Shown one piece after another: positions 1 to 7,407 of a DNA stretch of 64,000 nt. The translations under genes and the position numbers were made by a program. The stretch covers positions 52,525-116,524 of the forward strand of contig NZ_AYVY01000005.1 of assembly GCF_000503055.1 (NCBI RefSeq), given 5' to 3'. Each line of letters starts with the position of its first letter. Positions within the stretch are counted from its first letter, which is position 1. This DNA is from Mesorhizobium sp. LSHC420B00 (GTDB lineage: Bacteria; Pseudomonadota; Alphaproteobacteria; Rhizobiales; Rhizobiaceae). Below the pieces are notes generated by a model that saw only the letters and a list, made by a program, of their open reading frames with translations, was not told the origin of the DNA and made no database searches.

Positions 1-544
1 CTACGACAAGGAGAAGCTGCAGGAACGTCTCGCCAAGCTGGCGGGCGGCGTTGCCGTCATCCGCGTCGGCGGCGCCACCGAATCCGAGGTCAAGGAAAAG
101 AAGGACCGCATCGACGATGCGCTGAACGCCACCCGCGCGGCCGTCGAGGAAGGCATCGTTCCCGGCGGCGGCGTCGCGTTGCTGCGCGCCAAGGCTGTGC
201 TGAACGGGCTGACCGGAGCCAATGCCGATGTAACGGCGGGCATTTCGATCGTGTCGAGAGCGCTCGAAGCGCCGATCCGGCAGATCGCCGAGAATTCCGG
301 CGTCGAAGGTTCGATTGTCGTCGGCAAACTCGCCGACAGCAAGGACCACAATCAGGGCTTCGATGCCCAGAACGAGGTCTATGTCGACATGATCAAGGCC
401 GGCATCGTCGACCCCGCGAAGGTGGTGCGGACGGCGCTGCAGGACGCGGGCTCGATTGCGGCGCTACTGATCACTGCTGAGGCCATGATCACAGACGTTT
501 CAGCCAAGGAAGCCGCTGCTTCGCCCGGCGGCATGGGCTATTGA
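1..544 (+). CDS. groEL: Chaperonin GroEL, C-terminal part (5' end outside window)
   Basis: ATP-driven 60-kDa chaperonin that folds proteins inside a double-ring cage with GroES. The gene is open from the window edge (first whole codon at base 2), so about the last 180 of some 545 residues are present: the end of the apical domain, the return intermediate domain and the equatorial domain. Typical GroEL blocks are seen, including [35 protein letters not shown] and [17 protein letters not shown]. The tail ends in SPGGMGY, not in the repeated GGM tail usual for the housekeeping copy. Rhizobia carry several groEL copies, so this may be an accessory paralogue, but that is inference. Confidence 0.96.
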   Translation, partial: YDKEKLQERLAKLAGGVAVIRVGGATESEVKEKKDRIDDALNATRAAVEEGIVPGGGVALLRAKAVLNGLTGANADVTAGISIVSRALEAPIRQIAENSGVEGSIVVGKLADSKDHNQGFDAQNEVYVDMIKAGIVDPAKVVRTALQDAGSIAALLITAEAMITDVSAKEAAASPGGMGY

Positions 545-578
545 CCAGCCGCTGCCGGAAACAAGCCTGAAAGACAGC

Positions 579-600
579 CGCCGGGGGATATTCCCCGGCG
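579..600. terminator. GC-rich stem-loop after groEL
   Basis: A perfect 8-bp stem, CGCCGGGG and CCCCGGCG, closes a 6-nt loop 34 bases after the groEL stop. No T-run follows it, so it could be a weak terminator, an mRNA-stabilising 3' end, or a separator from the small gene at 627. Confidence 0.4.
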
Positions 601-626
601 CGCGCCATCGGCAAGGAGATCGATCC

Positions 627-788
627 ATGATCGCATTCGTCCCGAAGCCAAATGCAGCCACGAAGACCAAAGTGGCAGAGGAAAGCCGCTTCGATCGCAT
701 TCGCAGGCTTGCCGACAAGCACAGGAAAGCCGACGCCGGCACGATAGGCCGCGACCCGAAAAAGATCGCGGACAAGCGTCCCATGTGA
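627..788 (+). CDS. Small basic hypothetical protein (53 aa)
   Basis: Not recognised as a named family. The 53-residue product is rich in Lys, Arg and Asp, starts MIAFVPKPNAATKTKVAEES and ends DPKKIADKRPM, with no membrane segment or Cys motif. The ATG has a strong ribosome-binding site (AAGGAG at 612-617, 9-nt spacer), which is the main reason to call it real. It lies just behind the groEL stem-loop and could be read through from groEL. Codon third positions are GC-rich like the neighbours. A short highly charged product is consistent with a small stress or nucleic-acid-associated protein, but no function is claimed. Confidence 0.55.
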   Translation: MIAFVPKPNAATKTKVAEESRFDRIRRLADKHRKADAGTIGRDPKKIADKRPM

Positions 789-833
789 CGATTGCCAATC
801 CTCGGCACCCCGCGCAAGCGCGGCACCAGACCC

Positions 834-945
834 TTATCGCGTCTCGTCGCTGATCAGCGCCAGCTGAATGCGATTCTTGCCCGAACGCACAAGCGCCGTC
901 AGTGCCTGCATGGTGCGGTCAAGCTTATCTCCGAGCGGCGGCAAC
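834..945 (-). pseudogene. Possible 3' remnant of a GGDEF-type protein
   Basis: Read on the minus strand and ending at a TAA at 834-836, this frame gives LDRTMQALTALVRSGKNRIQ followed by a short tail. The RSGKNRI string resembles the last strand of GGDEF (diguanylate cyclase) domains. Nothing upstream looks like the rest of such a domain: the frame runs straight into the antisense of the NAD(P)-binding fragment. I read it as the stump left at a rearrangement junction. The match is short, so confidence is low. Confidence 0.25.
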
Positions 946-1229
946 TGGGGCCGCTACTTGGCGGCGTCATCGTACCGTTGGTTCTGCGCCATGAGGTGGC
1001 GGACCACGAGGTGAAGGAAAGCCTGATCGTTCAATCCAGGCTCGACTGGACCATCGTGGAGCCGCCCAGGTTGAGCAATGGAGCGGCAACGGGCGAATTC
1101 CGCCACGGCAACGGCATCCGGTCGGCGTCGCTGCTGCCGACGCTGGCGCGTGCCGACGTGGCGGCCTTCATGCTCGCCCAACTCGACGGCACCACCTACT
1201 CGCGCAGGGTAGCCAACATCCTGCGCTGA
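900..1229 (+). pseudogene. 5'-truncated NAD(P)H-binding (SDR a5-like) oxidoreductase
   Basis: The frame ending at 1229 carries the C-terminal half of an NAD(P)-dependent epimerase-like (flavin reductase/BVR-B-like) protein: GPLLGGVIVPLVLRHEVADH, then SRLDWTIVEPPRLSNGAATG, then ARADVAAFMLAQLDGTTYSR. In intact relatives of about 205-215 aa this follows an N-terminal Rossmann GxxGxxG motif. That motif is absent here: the sequence upstream of about 930 is unrelated and reads as another gene on the opposite strand. An ATG further upstream (792) would give a 145-aa frame but adds no recognisable domain. Most likely a decayed, truncated gene. Confidence 0.55.
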
Positions 1230-1406
1230 CGCCTCGCAGGAGCCGTCTTCCCCTCGACGAACCGCCCGCTATATCTTCATCGTCCTTACCTTCATCGCCC
1301 TTGTCGGCAGCACCAAAATGGACGAATAGTCTTGCAAGGTGCGCCGCCGTGAAATTGCCGGCATGCGGTTTCTCAGTTGGCGGCATCGCCGCAGCCGGAT
1401 CCTGGA

Positions 1407-3566
1407 ATGGCTAGTCCTTTGGAACCACGCAAGAGAAGAGGTCCGATCGCCGCAAGGCTGCTGGCGGTGGATGCGTGGATCGATTCCTCGGTCTACGAAA
1501 TCGGCTTCAGGGCGCGTCAGTTCTGGGAAGCGGCGACCATCTTCTCGCGGCGTTTCCGCGTCGGCGGCTGGCGCCGCGGCATGATTGAACTGTTGAGTGA
1601 AGGATTTACGCTCGGTGCGGGCGGCATCGTTGTGCTTTTGGCGCTGGCCTTGCCGGCCTTTCAGATAACCGCCGGCGACTGGCGCACGCAGGGCGACTTC
1701 GCCGTCACCTTCCTCGACCGCTACGGCAACGAGATCGGCCAGCGCGGCATTATCCAGCGCGATTCGGTGCCGGTCGACGAGATGCCCGACCATGTCATCA
1801 AGGCGGTGCTGGCCACCGAGGACCGGCGCTTCTTCGACCATTACGGCATCGACGTGCTCGGCCTGTCGCGGGCGATATTCGAGAACGTACGGGCGAATTC
1901 TGTCGTCCAGGGCGGCTCGAGCATCACCCAGCAGCTGGCCAAGAACCTGTTCCTGACCAATGAGCGGACATTCGAGCGCAAGATCAAGGAAGCCTTCCTG
2001 TCGCTATGGCTCGAAGCCAATCTGTCGAAGAAGGAAATCCTGCAGCTTTACCTCGACCGCGCCTATATGGGCGGCGGCACCTTCGGCATCGAGGCGGCGG
2101 CAGATTTCTATTTCGGCAAGAGCGTCAAGGACCTGAACCTTGCCGAGGCGGCGATGCTGGCCGGCCTGTTCAAGGCACCGACCAAATATGCGCCGCACAT
2201 AAACCTGCCCGCCGCCCGGGCGCGCGCCAATGTCGTGCTGTCCAACCTGGTCGATTCCGGCTTCATGACCGAAGGCCAGGTGCTGCAGGCAAGATTACAC
2301 CCGGCCGAAATCGTTGATCGCGGCGAGCAGAAAAGCCCCGACTACTATCTCGATTGGGCCTTCGAAGAGGTCAAGAAGATCGCCGCCAAAGGCGGCCCGC
2401 ACTCGCTTGTCGCCCACACCACCTTCGACGCCAACATCCAGAAGGCGGCCGAAGAATCGATGGAGTTCCACCTCCGCCAGTTCGGCAAGGAATACAACGT
2501 CACCGAGGGCGCCATCGTCGTCATCGAGACCAACGGCGCGGTCCGGGCGATCGTCGGCGGCCGCGACTACGGCGCCAGCCAGTTCAACCGCGCCACCAAG
2601 GCACTTCGCCAGACCGGCTCCTCGTTCAAGCCCTATGTCTATGCGACGGCGATGGAGCATGGCTTCACGCCGGATTCGGTGGTTTCCGGCGGACCCATCT
2701 CCTGGGGCAGTTGGTCGCCCCACAATTACAATGGCGGGTCGGCCGGCAAGGTGACGCTGATCACGGCGATGGCCAAATCGATCAACACCGTGCCGGTGCG
2801 GCTGGCCAAGGATTATCTCGGCATCAAGCCGATCAAGGCGATGGCCGAGGCGATGGGCGTCGAGTCGCCGCTGGAATCACACAAGACCATGGTGCTCGGC
2901 ACGTCGGGCATGACCGTGATGGACCAGGCGACGGGCTACAGCGTGTTCGCCCAGAACGGCTTTGCCGGAACCCGGCACGGCGTCAGCCAACTCTTCACCC
3001 GCACCGGCGAGGTGGTCTACGACTTCGCCAAGGATGCGCCGCCGCCGCACCGGGTGCTGTCGGAGCAGGCGCTCAAATACATGAACACCATGCTGGCCGC
3101 CGTTCCGGTGATCGGTACGGCCCGGCGCGCGGCCCTTCCAAACATCGTCGTCGCCGGCAAGACCGGCACGACCCAGTCCTACCGCGATGCCTGGTTTGTC
3201 GGCTTTACCGGCAACTACACGGCCGCCGTCTGGCTTGGCAATGACGACTTCACCGCGACCAACAAGATGACCGGCGGCACCCTGCCGGCCATGGTGTGGC
3301 AGCGCCTGATGCTCTATGCGCACCAGAATATCGACCTCAGACCGATCCCTGGCCTCGATCACCCCTTCGTCGATGCCGAAATCGCTGCCAAGGCCGAGGA
3401 AGCGGAAAAGAAGAGCGCCGAACAGGCAGCAGCCGATGCCGCCGCCGAGCGTCCGCCGGTGCTGTCCAGCCGGACCACCCAGACCCTGAAGGAACTCACC
3501 AAGCTGTTCCAGGCGGCACCCGTGCTCGACGCGCCCGCTGCACCGGAGACCCTCTCGGCGCTCTGA
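1407..3566 (+). CDS. Class A penicillin-binding protein (glycosyltransferase/transpeptidase)
   Basis: Bifunctional peptidoglycan synthase at the inner membrane: it polymerises lipid II and cross-links the stem peptides. Taking the ATG at 1407 gives 719 aa; a TTG at 1377 would add ten residues, and neither has a convincing ribosome-binding site. A single membrane segment lies near residues 65-85. The GT51 domain follows, with catalytic Glu near 138 in ATEDRRFF and the block GGSSITQQLAKNLFL. The transpeptidase domain has the SxxK motif SSFK at about 405, SIN in AKSINTVPVRL, and KTGT at about 585. The last 60 residues are an Ala/Glu-rich tail. It belongs to the PBP1a/1c-like group. Expressed alone or with the two genes downstream. 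Confidence 0.93.
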   Translation: MASPLEPRKRRGPIAARLLAVDAWIDSSVYEIGFRARQFWEAATIFSRRFRVGGWRRGMIELLSEGFTLGAGGIVVLLALALPAFQITAGDWRTQGDFAVTFLDRYGNEIGQRGIIQRDSVPVDEMPDHVIKAVLATEDRRFFDHYGIDVLGLSRAIFENVRANSVVQGGSSITQQLAKNLFLTNERTFERKIKEAFLSLWLEANLSKKEILQLYLDRAYMGGGTFGIEAAADFYFGKSVKDLNLAEAAMLAGLFKAPTKYAPHINLPAARARANVVLSNLVDSGFMTEGQVLQARLHPAEIVDRGEQKSPDYYLDWAFEEVKKIAAKGGPHSLVAHTTFDANIQKAAEESMEFHLRQFGKEYNVTEGAIVVIETNGAVRAIVGGRDYGASQFNRATKALRQTGSSFKPYVYATAMEHGFTPDSVVSGGPISWGSWSPHNYNGGSAGKVTLITAMAKSINTVPVRLAKDYLGIKPIKAMAEAMGVESPLESHKTMVLGTSGMTVMDQATGYSVFAQNGFAGTRHGVSQLFTRTGEVVYDFAKDAPPPHRVLSEQALKYMNTMLAAVPVIGTARRAALPNIVVAGKTGTTQSYRDAWFVGFTGNYTAAVWLGNDDFTATNKMTGGTLPAMVWQRLMLYAHQNIDLRPIPGLDHPFVDAEIAAKAEEAEKKSAEQAAADAAAERPPVLSSRTTQTLKELTKLFQAAPVLDAPAAPETLSAL

Positions 3567-3663
3567 GCGGTCAATTCCACAGGGCCGCTTGCCACAAGCC
3601 CCCGCACCGCGATATCCCGAGCGACAGTCTTTCAGTCCCCGGCCTTCGGTTCCCCGGCTCCTC

Positions 3664-4248
3664 ATGCTCAAGAATGCCTTCCTGACACTGCTTTCGCTTG
3701 CCATCGCCGTCGTCGGCGGTGGCGGCAGCGTCTGGTATGCACTGAAGCTGCAGGACGGCGTCGGCGCCATCAGGATCGGCCAATGGACCGCCTTCCCCGA
3801 TATCGGCACGCCGACGGCGGATCCTTATTCGAAGGCCCGCGTGGCGCGCGAAGGCGTGCTGGCGCTCGGACAGGCGGAAGGACTGTCCTTCATCGCCGAG
3901 CGCGATTCCGGCGGCGAGCAACTCAAGCGGCAATGTGCCTACAAGATTGCGGGCGGCTTTCCCACCGCCCGGTTCTGGACCCTCTATGCCGCAGATCGGT
4001 CGCTTGGCGTGATCGAGACCGGCAAGCCGAGGCTGGCTGCGCTGCAGTCCTATCAAGTGCTGCGCGAGGCCGACAATTCGGTGATCATTTCCGTCGGCAG
4101 CCGCCCGGCGCCCGACAACTGGCTGCTGACCAGCGGCGCCGGCGGGATGTACTTCGTGCTCACGTTCTATGACACGCCGATCGCCAGCAGCACCGGCCTC
4201 TCGGACGTCACGCTGCCGCAGATCCAGAAGGTCGGCTGCAATGCGTAG
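3664..4248 (+). CDS. DUF1214 domain membrane-anchored protein
   Basis: A 194-aa protein of the DUF1214 family, function unknown. The N-terminus is a hydrophobic anchor (FLTLLSLAIAVVGGGGSVWY), and the rest should be periplasmic. The body carries the family's WTAFPDIGTPTADPYSKARV and the late block LLTSGAGGMYFVLTFYDTP. The ATG at 3664 places the anchor at the very N-terminus; upstream codons add only a proline-rich leader. The 3' end overlaps the DUF1254 gene by 8 bases, so the two are translationally coupled. In many bacteria DUF1254 and DUF1214 form one polypeptide; here they are separate, and order is DUF1214 then DUF1254. Confidence 0.85.
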   Translation: MLKNAFLTLLSLAIAVVGGGGSVWYALKLQDGVGAIRIGQWTAFPDIGTPTADPYSKARVAREGVLALGQAEGLSFIAERDSGGEQLKRQCAYKIAGGFPTARFWTLYAADRSLGVIETGKPRLAALQSYQVLREADNSVIISVGSRPAPDNWLLTSGAGGMYFVLTFYDTPIASSTGLSDVTLPQIQKVGCNA

Positions 4249-4789
4249 CCTGCTGCATGCCGTGCTGCTCGGCCTGCTTGGCGGCGGCATCGTGCACATC
4301 ATCGTGCTGCTGCTCGTCCCCGAGTTTTCCGAACGCGACGCCTGGTCGCGATTGGCCATGGCTTCGGATCTCTACAAGATGACCAGGCTCGACGCGGAAG
4401 CCGGCGGCGCGCCGGTGGTGAAATCGGTCGATCCGCTGTTTTATGCGGCGGCTTGCCGCTTCGACCTTGCCGAGGGGATGGTGCGGGTCAAGGCGCCGGG
4501 AAAGGTGCCGTTCTGGTCGATATCGGTCTATGACCGCGGCGGCCACAACATCTACTCGTTCAACGACCGCAGCGCGACCGCAGGCGTGCTCGACACCGTG
4601 GTGCTGACGCCGGCGCAGATGATCGAGGTCCGCAAGAATCTTCCCGCGGAACTGCAAGGGGCGATCTTCGTCGAAGCGCCGATAGCGGAAGGCATGTTCG
4701 TCATCCGCTCGTTCGTGCCCGACGACAGCTGGAAGCCGATCGTCTCGCGGTTTCTCGAACAGAGTTCCTGCGAACTGCAGGATTTTTAA
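4241..4789 (+). CDS. DUF1254 domain membrane-anchored protein
   Basis: A 182-aa protein of the DUF1254 family. It begins with a transmembrane stretch (LLHAVLLGLLGGGIVHIIVL) followed by VPEFSERDAWSR and a globular part containing DPLFYAAACRFDL and PFWSISVYDRGGHNIYSFND, typical of the family. The start ATG at 4241 lies inside the last codons of the DUF1214 gene. Together the two small proteins probably form one periplasmic complex anchored by two N-terminal helices. The position directly behind a peptidoglycan synthase suggests an envelope role, but this is context only. Confidence 0.85.
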   Translation: MRSLLHAVLLGLLGGGIVHIIVLLLVPEFSERDAWSRLAMASDLYKMTRLDAEAGGAPVVKSVDPLFYAAACRFDLAEGMVRVKAPGKVPFWSISVYDRGGHNIYSFNDRSATAGVLDTVVLTPAQMIEVRKNLPAELQGAIFVEAPIAEGMFVIRSFVPDDSWKPIVSRFLEQSSCELQDF

Positions 4790-4803
4790 CCCACTTCCGA
4801 TGC

Positions 4804-4995
4804 TCAGTGATGCGGTACCGGCAATGTCCCCGAAGGTCCCGGCTTATCGGGGCCGACCGGCCGCGTCTCGCCGGTCAGCGGCCGCTGCTCGTAGCGGACC
4901 CCGGGAAAGATGATCACCGCCGCCGGCGTTCCCGCGGTTTGTTGTGCTCGATTGGTTGCCGCCGTTCGCGGCACGAAAGACAGTACCATGCCCAT
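4804..4995 (-). CDS. Small conserved rhizobial protein (63 aa)
   Basis: A 63-residue product starting MGMVLSFVPRTAATNR with the core AAVIIFPGVRYEQRP and a Pro/Gly-rich tail ending in PVPHH. I associate this pattern, an N-terminal SFVPR and a middle FPGVRYE, with a family of tiny uncharacterised proteins in Mesorhizobium, but from memory only. The ATG at 4995 has GAGAGG about 12 bases upstream; an internal ATG at 4989 is the alternative. It converges with the DUF1254 gene, 14 bases away. A similar FPGV-containing tail occurs at 21957. Confidence 0.6.
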   Translation of the reverse strand: MGMVLSFVPRTAATNRAQQTAGTPAAVIIFPGVRYEQRPLTGETRPVGPDKPGPSGTLPVPHH

Positions 4996-5164
4996 GGTTC
5001 GCGTATTCCTCTCGGTTGCCCCGGAGCACAACGCAACGCCTCCATAGTCGATTAAGGAGGCAGTAGGTTAACGGAGCGCTAACGGATCGCCGCTAAATTG
5101 ATCTTTGTTCTTGGGAAACGCGAAACCGGTACAGCCCGGCAGAGCGCAGTCCAGATCGTGTCGA

Positions 5165-6193
5165 GTGTCGGGCGTATCCTTCGTGTCAGCTTCGGATTTC
5201 AGGCAAATCGCAGCAGGAGCTGAATCGGGAAAGGCCGAGAGGCTGTTCCGCGCCGCGGTGTCGGCGTTCTGTTCGCTCACCCGACCTTCACGCCGCGAGA
5301 TCGCGCAGCTCGAAGACCTGACGCTGCCGCTTTTCGACAATGTCTCGGTCGAATCGCGCCGCTACGTCGCGGCAGCCCTTTCCGAATGCGAATATGCACC
5401 CGCCGCGCTGGTGCGGCGGCTTTGCCAGGAGCGGGTCGATATCGCCGCTCCGCTGCTCATCCGCTCGCGTGCCCTCAGCGACGTCGACCTCATCGCGCTG
5501 ATCGGGCGCCACGGGCTGCCGCATGCCCGTGCCATTGCCCGCCGCAAGGATCTCAATCAAACGATCGCGGATCTCATCAAAGTGCTCGAAAGGCCGACGC
5601 TGGTGCGGTCGCAACAGCAGCCGGAAACAACCGCCAAAGCCGCGTCCGAAAACGCCGAAGTGGTTGCGAGCGATGCCAACAGGCAAGAGGCTTCCGATGC
5701 CGCCGAAACAGTACGCCGCCGGTTGCGATCCATGATGCGCGCCGAGAGCGGCACCGCTATCGGTCCGTTCGTCGAGCCGCAAACCTATGTCAAGCTGCGC
5801 GAGACCGCGCTGACCGGCAATGCGGCATTCTTCCAGACAGCGCTCGCCGATGCGCTCGAAGTCGATTTTTCAACGGCGCGGACGCTCACCACGAGCCAAA
5901 ATTACACACCGCTGCTGGCCGCCTTGCGCGCGCTCGACCTCAGCGAAGACAAGGCGTTCCTGATCACGGCCACCATCTATCCGACCGAGTTTCCGCACCC
6001 GCAGGCGATCCGCATCTTCCTCGACCGCTACCGCCTGCTGCACCGCGACGCGGCGTTGGACAGGCTCCGCGGCTGGAAGGCCGACACCGTGTCGAAAATC
6101 GTTCGCAAGCCCGGGCGCGTCGCCGCAAACGCCGACCTGCGCAAGCCGAACAGCGCCGATGTTGCCGCTGTCCCAAAGGCGCGTCGCGTCTGA
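5165..6193 (+). CDS. DUF2336 domain-containing protein
   Basis: An alphaproteobacterial DUF2336 protein of about 342 aa, probably an all-helical HEAT-like regulatory or scaffold protein in the cytosol. The family signature is the N-terminal half, with LTLPLFDNVSVESRRYVAAA, then LIRSRALSDVDLIALIGRHG and ARAIARRKDLNQTIADLI. A Gln/Ala/Glu-rich linker precedes a second helical domain with FLITATIYPTEFPHPQAIRI. The start is uncertain: TTG at 5105, GTG at 5165 and GTG at 5183 are all in frame with no good ribosome-binding site, and similarity begins near SASDFRQIA. It converges with the DUF1491 gene, 4 bases away. Confidence 0.8.
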   Translation: MSGVSFVSASDFRQIAAGAESGKAERLFRAAVSAFCSLTRPSRREIAQLEDLTLPLFDNVSVESRRYVAAALSECEYAPAALVRRLCQERVDIAAPLLIRSRALSDVDLIALIGRHGLPHARAIARRKDLNQTIADLIKVLERPTLVRSQQQPETTAKAASENAEVVASDANRQEASDAAETVRRRLRSMMRAESGTAIGPFVEPQTYVKLRETALTGNAAFFQTALADALEVDFSTARTLTTSQNYTPLLAALRALDLSEDKAFLITATIYPTEFPHPQAIRIFLDRYRLLHRDAALDRLRGWKADTVSKIVRKPGRVAANADLRKPNSADVAAVPKARRV

Positions 6194-6197
6194 AAAG

Positions 6198-6545
6198 TTA
6201 CGGCAACTTGACCGAGATAAGCTCCTCAACGGGAATGGCGCCCGCCTCGACCTCGACCACCCAGATATCGGGATCGAATTTCTTCTCGCGCTCCAGCCGC
6301 GCGTCGAAGATGGCGGCATCGTCGCCCTCGCCGAGAAGGCTGAAGAAACGGTCGTCCGGCCTGGCCGAATCGTAGCTCGTCTGCGGCGCCGGCCCGAACA
6401 GCGCCATCTCCCCCAGCCTGCCCCGCGCCAGCACGAAAACCGCGCCGGCTTCCGTCGCGCCGCGCTTGACCACGGCGGCAAAGCCGCCGGCGCTGAAAAC
6501 CCGACGCAACAGCGCCGATACCCACAGGTCGGTGGTTACCCGCAT
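6198..6545 (-). CDS. DUF1491 family protein
   Basis: A 115-aa protein of the alphaproteobacterial DUF1491 family, function unknown. The whole length fits: MRVTTDLWVSALLRRVFSAG at the start, then GAVFVLARGRLGEMALFGPA and a C-terminal KFDPDIWVVEVEAG. No signal peptide or membrane segment is seen, so a small cytosolic protein is expected. It is the last gene of a minus-strand run behind the histidine kinase and the peptidoglycan-binding-domain gene, 94 bases after the latter. Confidence 0.85.
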   Translation of the reverse strand: MRVTTDLWVSALLRRVFSAGGFAAVVKRGATEAGAVFVLARGRLGEMALFGPAPQTSYDSARPDDRFFSLLGEGDDAAIFDARLEREKKFDPDIWVVEVEAGAIPVEELISVKLP

Positions 6546-6639
6546 GGAGAATTCCTGGCCATGCGGCGGTCCTTACAGCATTGGCCGGAAGACTGTAACC
6601 GATCTTTGCCGAGCGACCGGCGTGCGGCCGTCACGACCC

Positions 6640-7407
6640 TCAGTTGGTCAGGCCGATCTCGCGCATCTTGACGTAGACGATCTCGTCGGGCTCGCCGGTC
6701 TCGGGCAGGCCGAAAAGCGCCTGGAATTCCTTGATCGCGGCCTTGGTGCGTGCGCCGACGACGCCGTCCAATTGCATGTCGTCATTGCCGAAAGCTTTCA
6801 GTCCGGCCTGGATCTTGACGATGCGGGGATCAGGTGCCGCCGCATTTGCCGGTGCGGACGCTGGAATGGCGGCTGGAACAGCGGCCGTTTCGACCGGCCG
6901 CGGCACGGGATGCGGCACCACGGCCGCGGTCGTCGGCGTGGCACCCAGTTGATCCAGCAGAATGCTGTCGATCTCGCCGGAGGCATTCAATCCGACCTTC
7001 TGCTGATAGGCCTGGATGGCCTTGCGCGTATTCGGTCCGGGAATGCCGTCGACGGTGCCGGAATAGAAATCGAGATCCTTCAATATGCCCTGGACCTGCT
7101 CGACGACCGGGTCGCTCTTGATCGGCGCAGCCGCCGGACGCACGATGTTGATGGTGGTTTCGGGCTCGTCGCTGTCCGCCCGGGGAAAGCGCTCGATGCT
7201 CCTGGTGACGAAAAACGCGCCGGCGTGCGGAAAGGGCTGGTACCAAAGAGCGTTCGCCGAGACGTAGAACAGCGTCACCAGGAATGCGGTGGAGCCGCCG
7301 ACCACAACTGGATTGCGCGAGATCAGGCTGCCCAGAGCCATCGCTCCGTGCTCGAAGGCATTGCCGCGGCGTTTGACCGCCTTAGGCTGTTTTGCGGAGC
7401 GACCCAT
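6640..7407 (-). CDS. Membrane-anchored protein with two peptidoglycan-binding domains
   Basis: A 255-aa protein with a short basic cytosolic N-terminus, one membrane segment (PVVVGGSTAFLVTLFYVSAN) and a periplasmic part holding two PG_binding_1 domains. The first is around VEQVQGILKDLDFYSGTVDG, the second around IVKIQAGLKAFGNDDMQLDG; a Pro/Ala-rich linker joins them. The predicted role is to hold a membrane complex to the cell wall; no catalytic domain is present. The start MGRSAKQ at 7407 overlaps the end of the kinase gene by 26 bases, and an ATG at 7425 would extend it by six residues. The overlap argues for co-translation with the kinase. Confidence 0.85.
   Translation of the reverse strand: MGRSAKQPKAVKRRGNAFEHGAMALGSLISRNPVVVGGSTAFLVTLFYVSANALWYQPFPHAGAFFVTRSIERFPRADSDEPETTINIVRPAAAPIKSDPVVEQVQGILKDLDFYSGTVDGIPGPNTRKAIQAYQQKVGLNASGEIDSILLDQLGATPTTAAVVPHPVPRPVETAAVPAAIPASAPANAAAPDPRIVKIQAGLKAFGNDDMQLDGVVGARTKAAIKEFQALFGLPETGEPDEIVYVKMREIGLTN

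Noticed and set aside
2877..3809. 310-codon open frame on the minus strand
   Set aside because: Antisense of the PBP transpeptidase domain; no start site or motif.
5055..5062. AAGGAGG-like ribosome-binding site
   Set aside because: No start codon follows in the proper distance on the plus strand; the DUF2336 frame begins more than 40 bases later.
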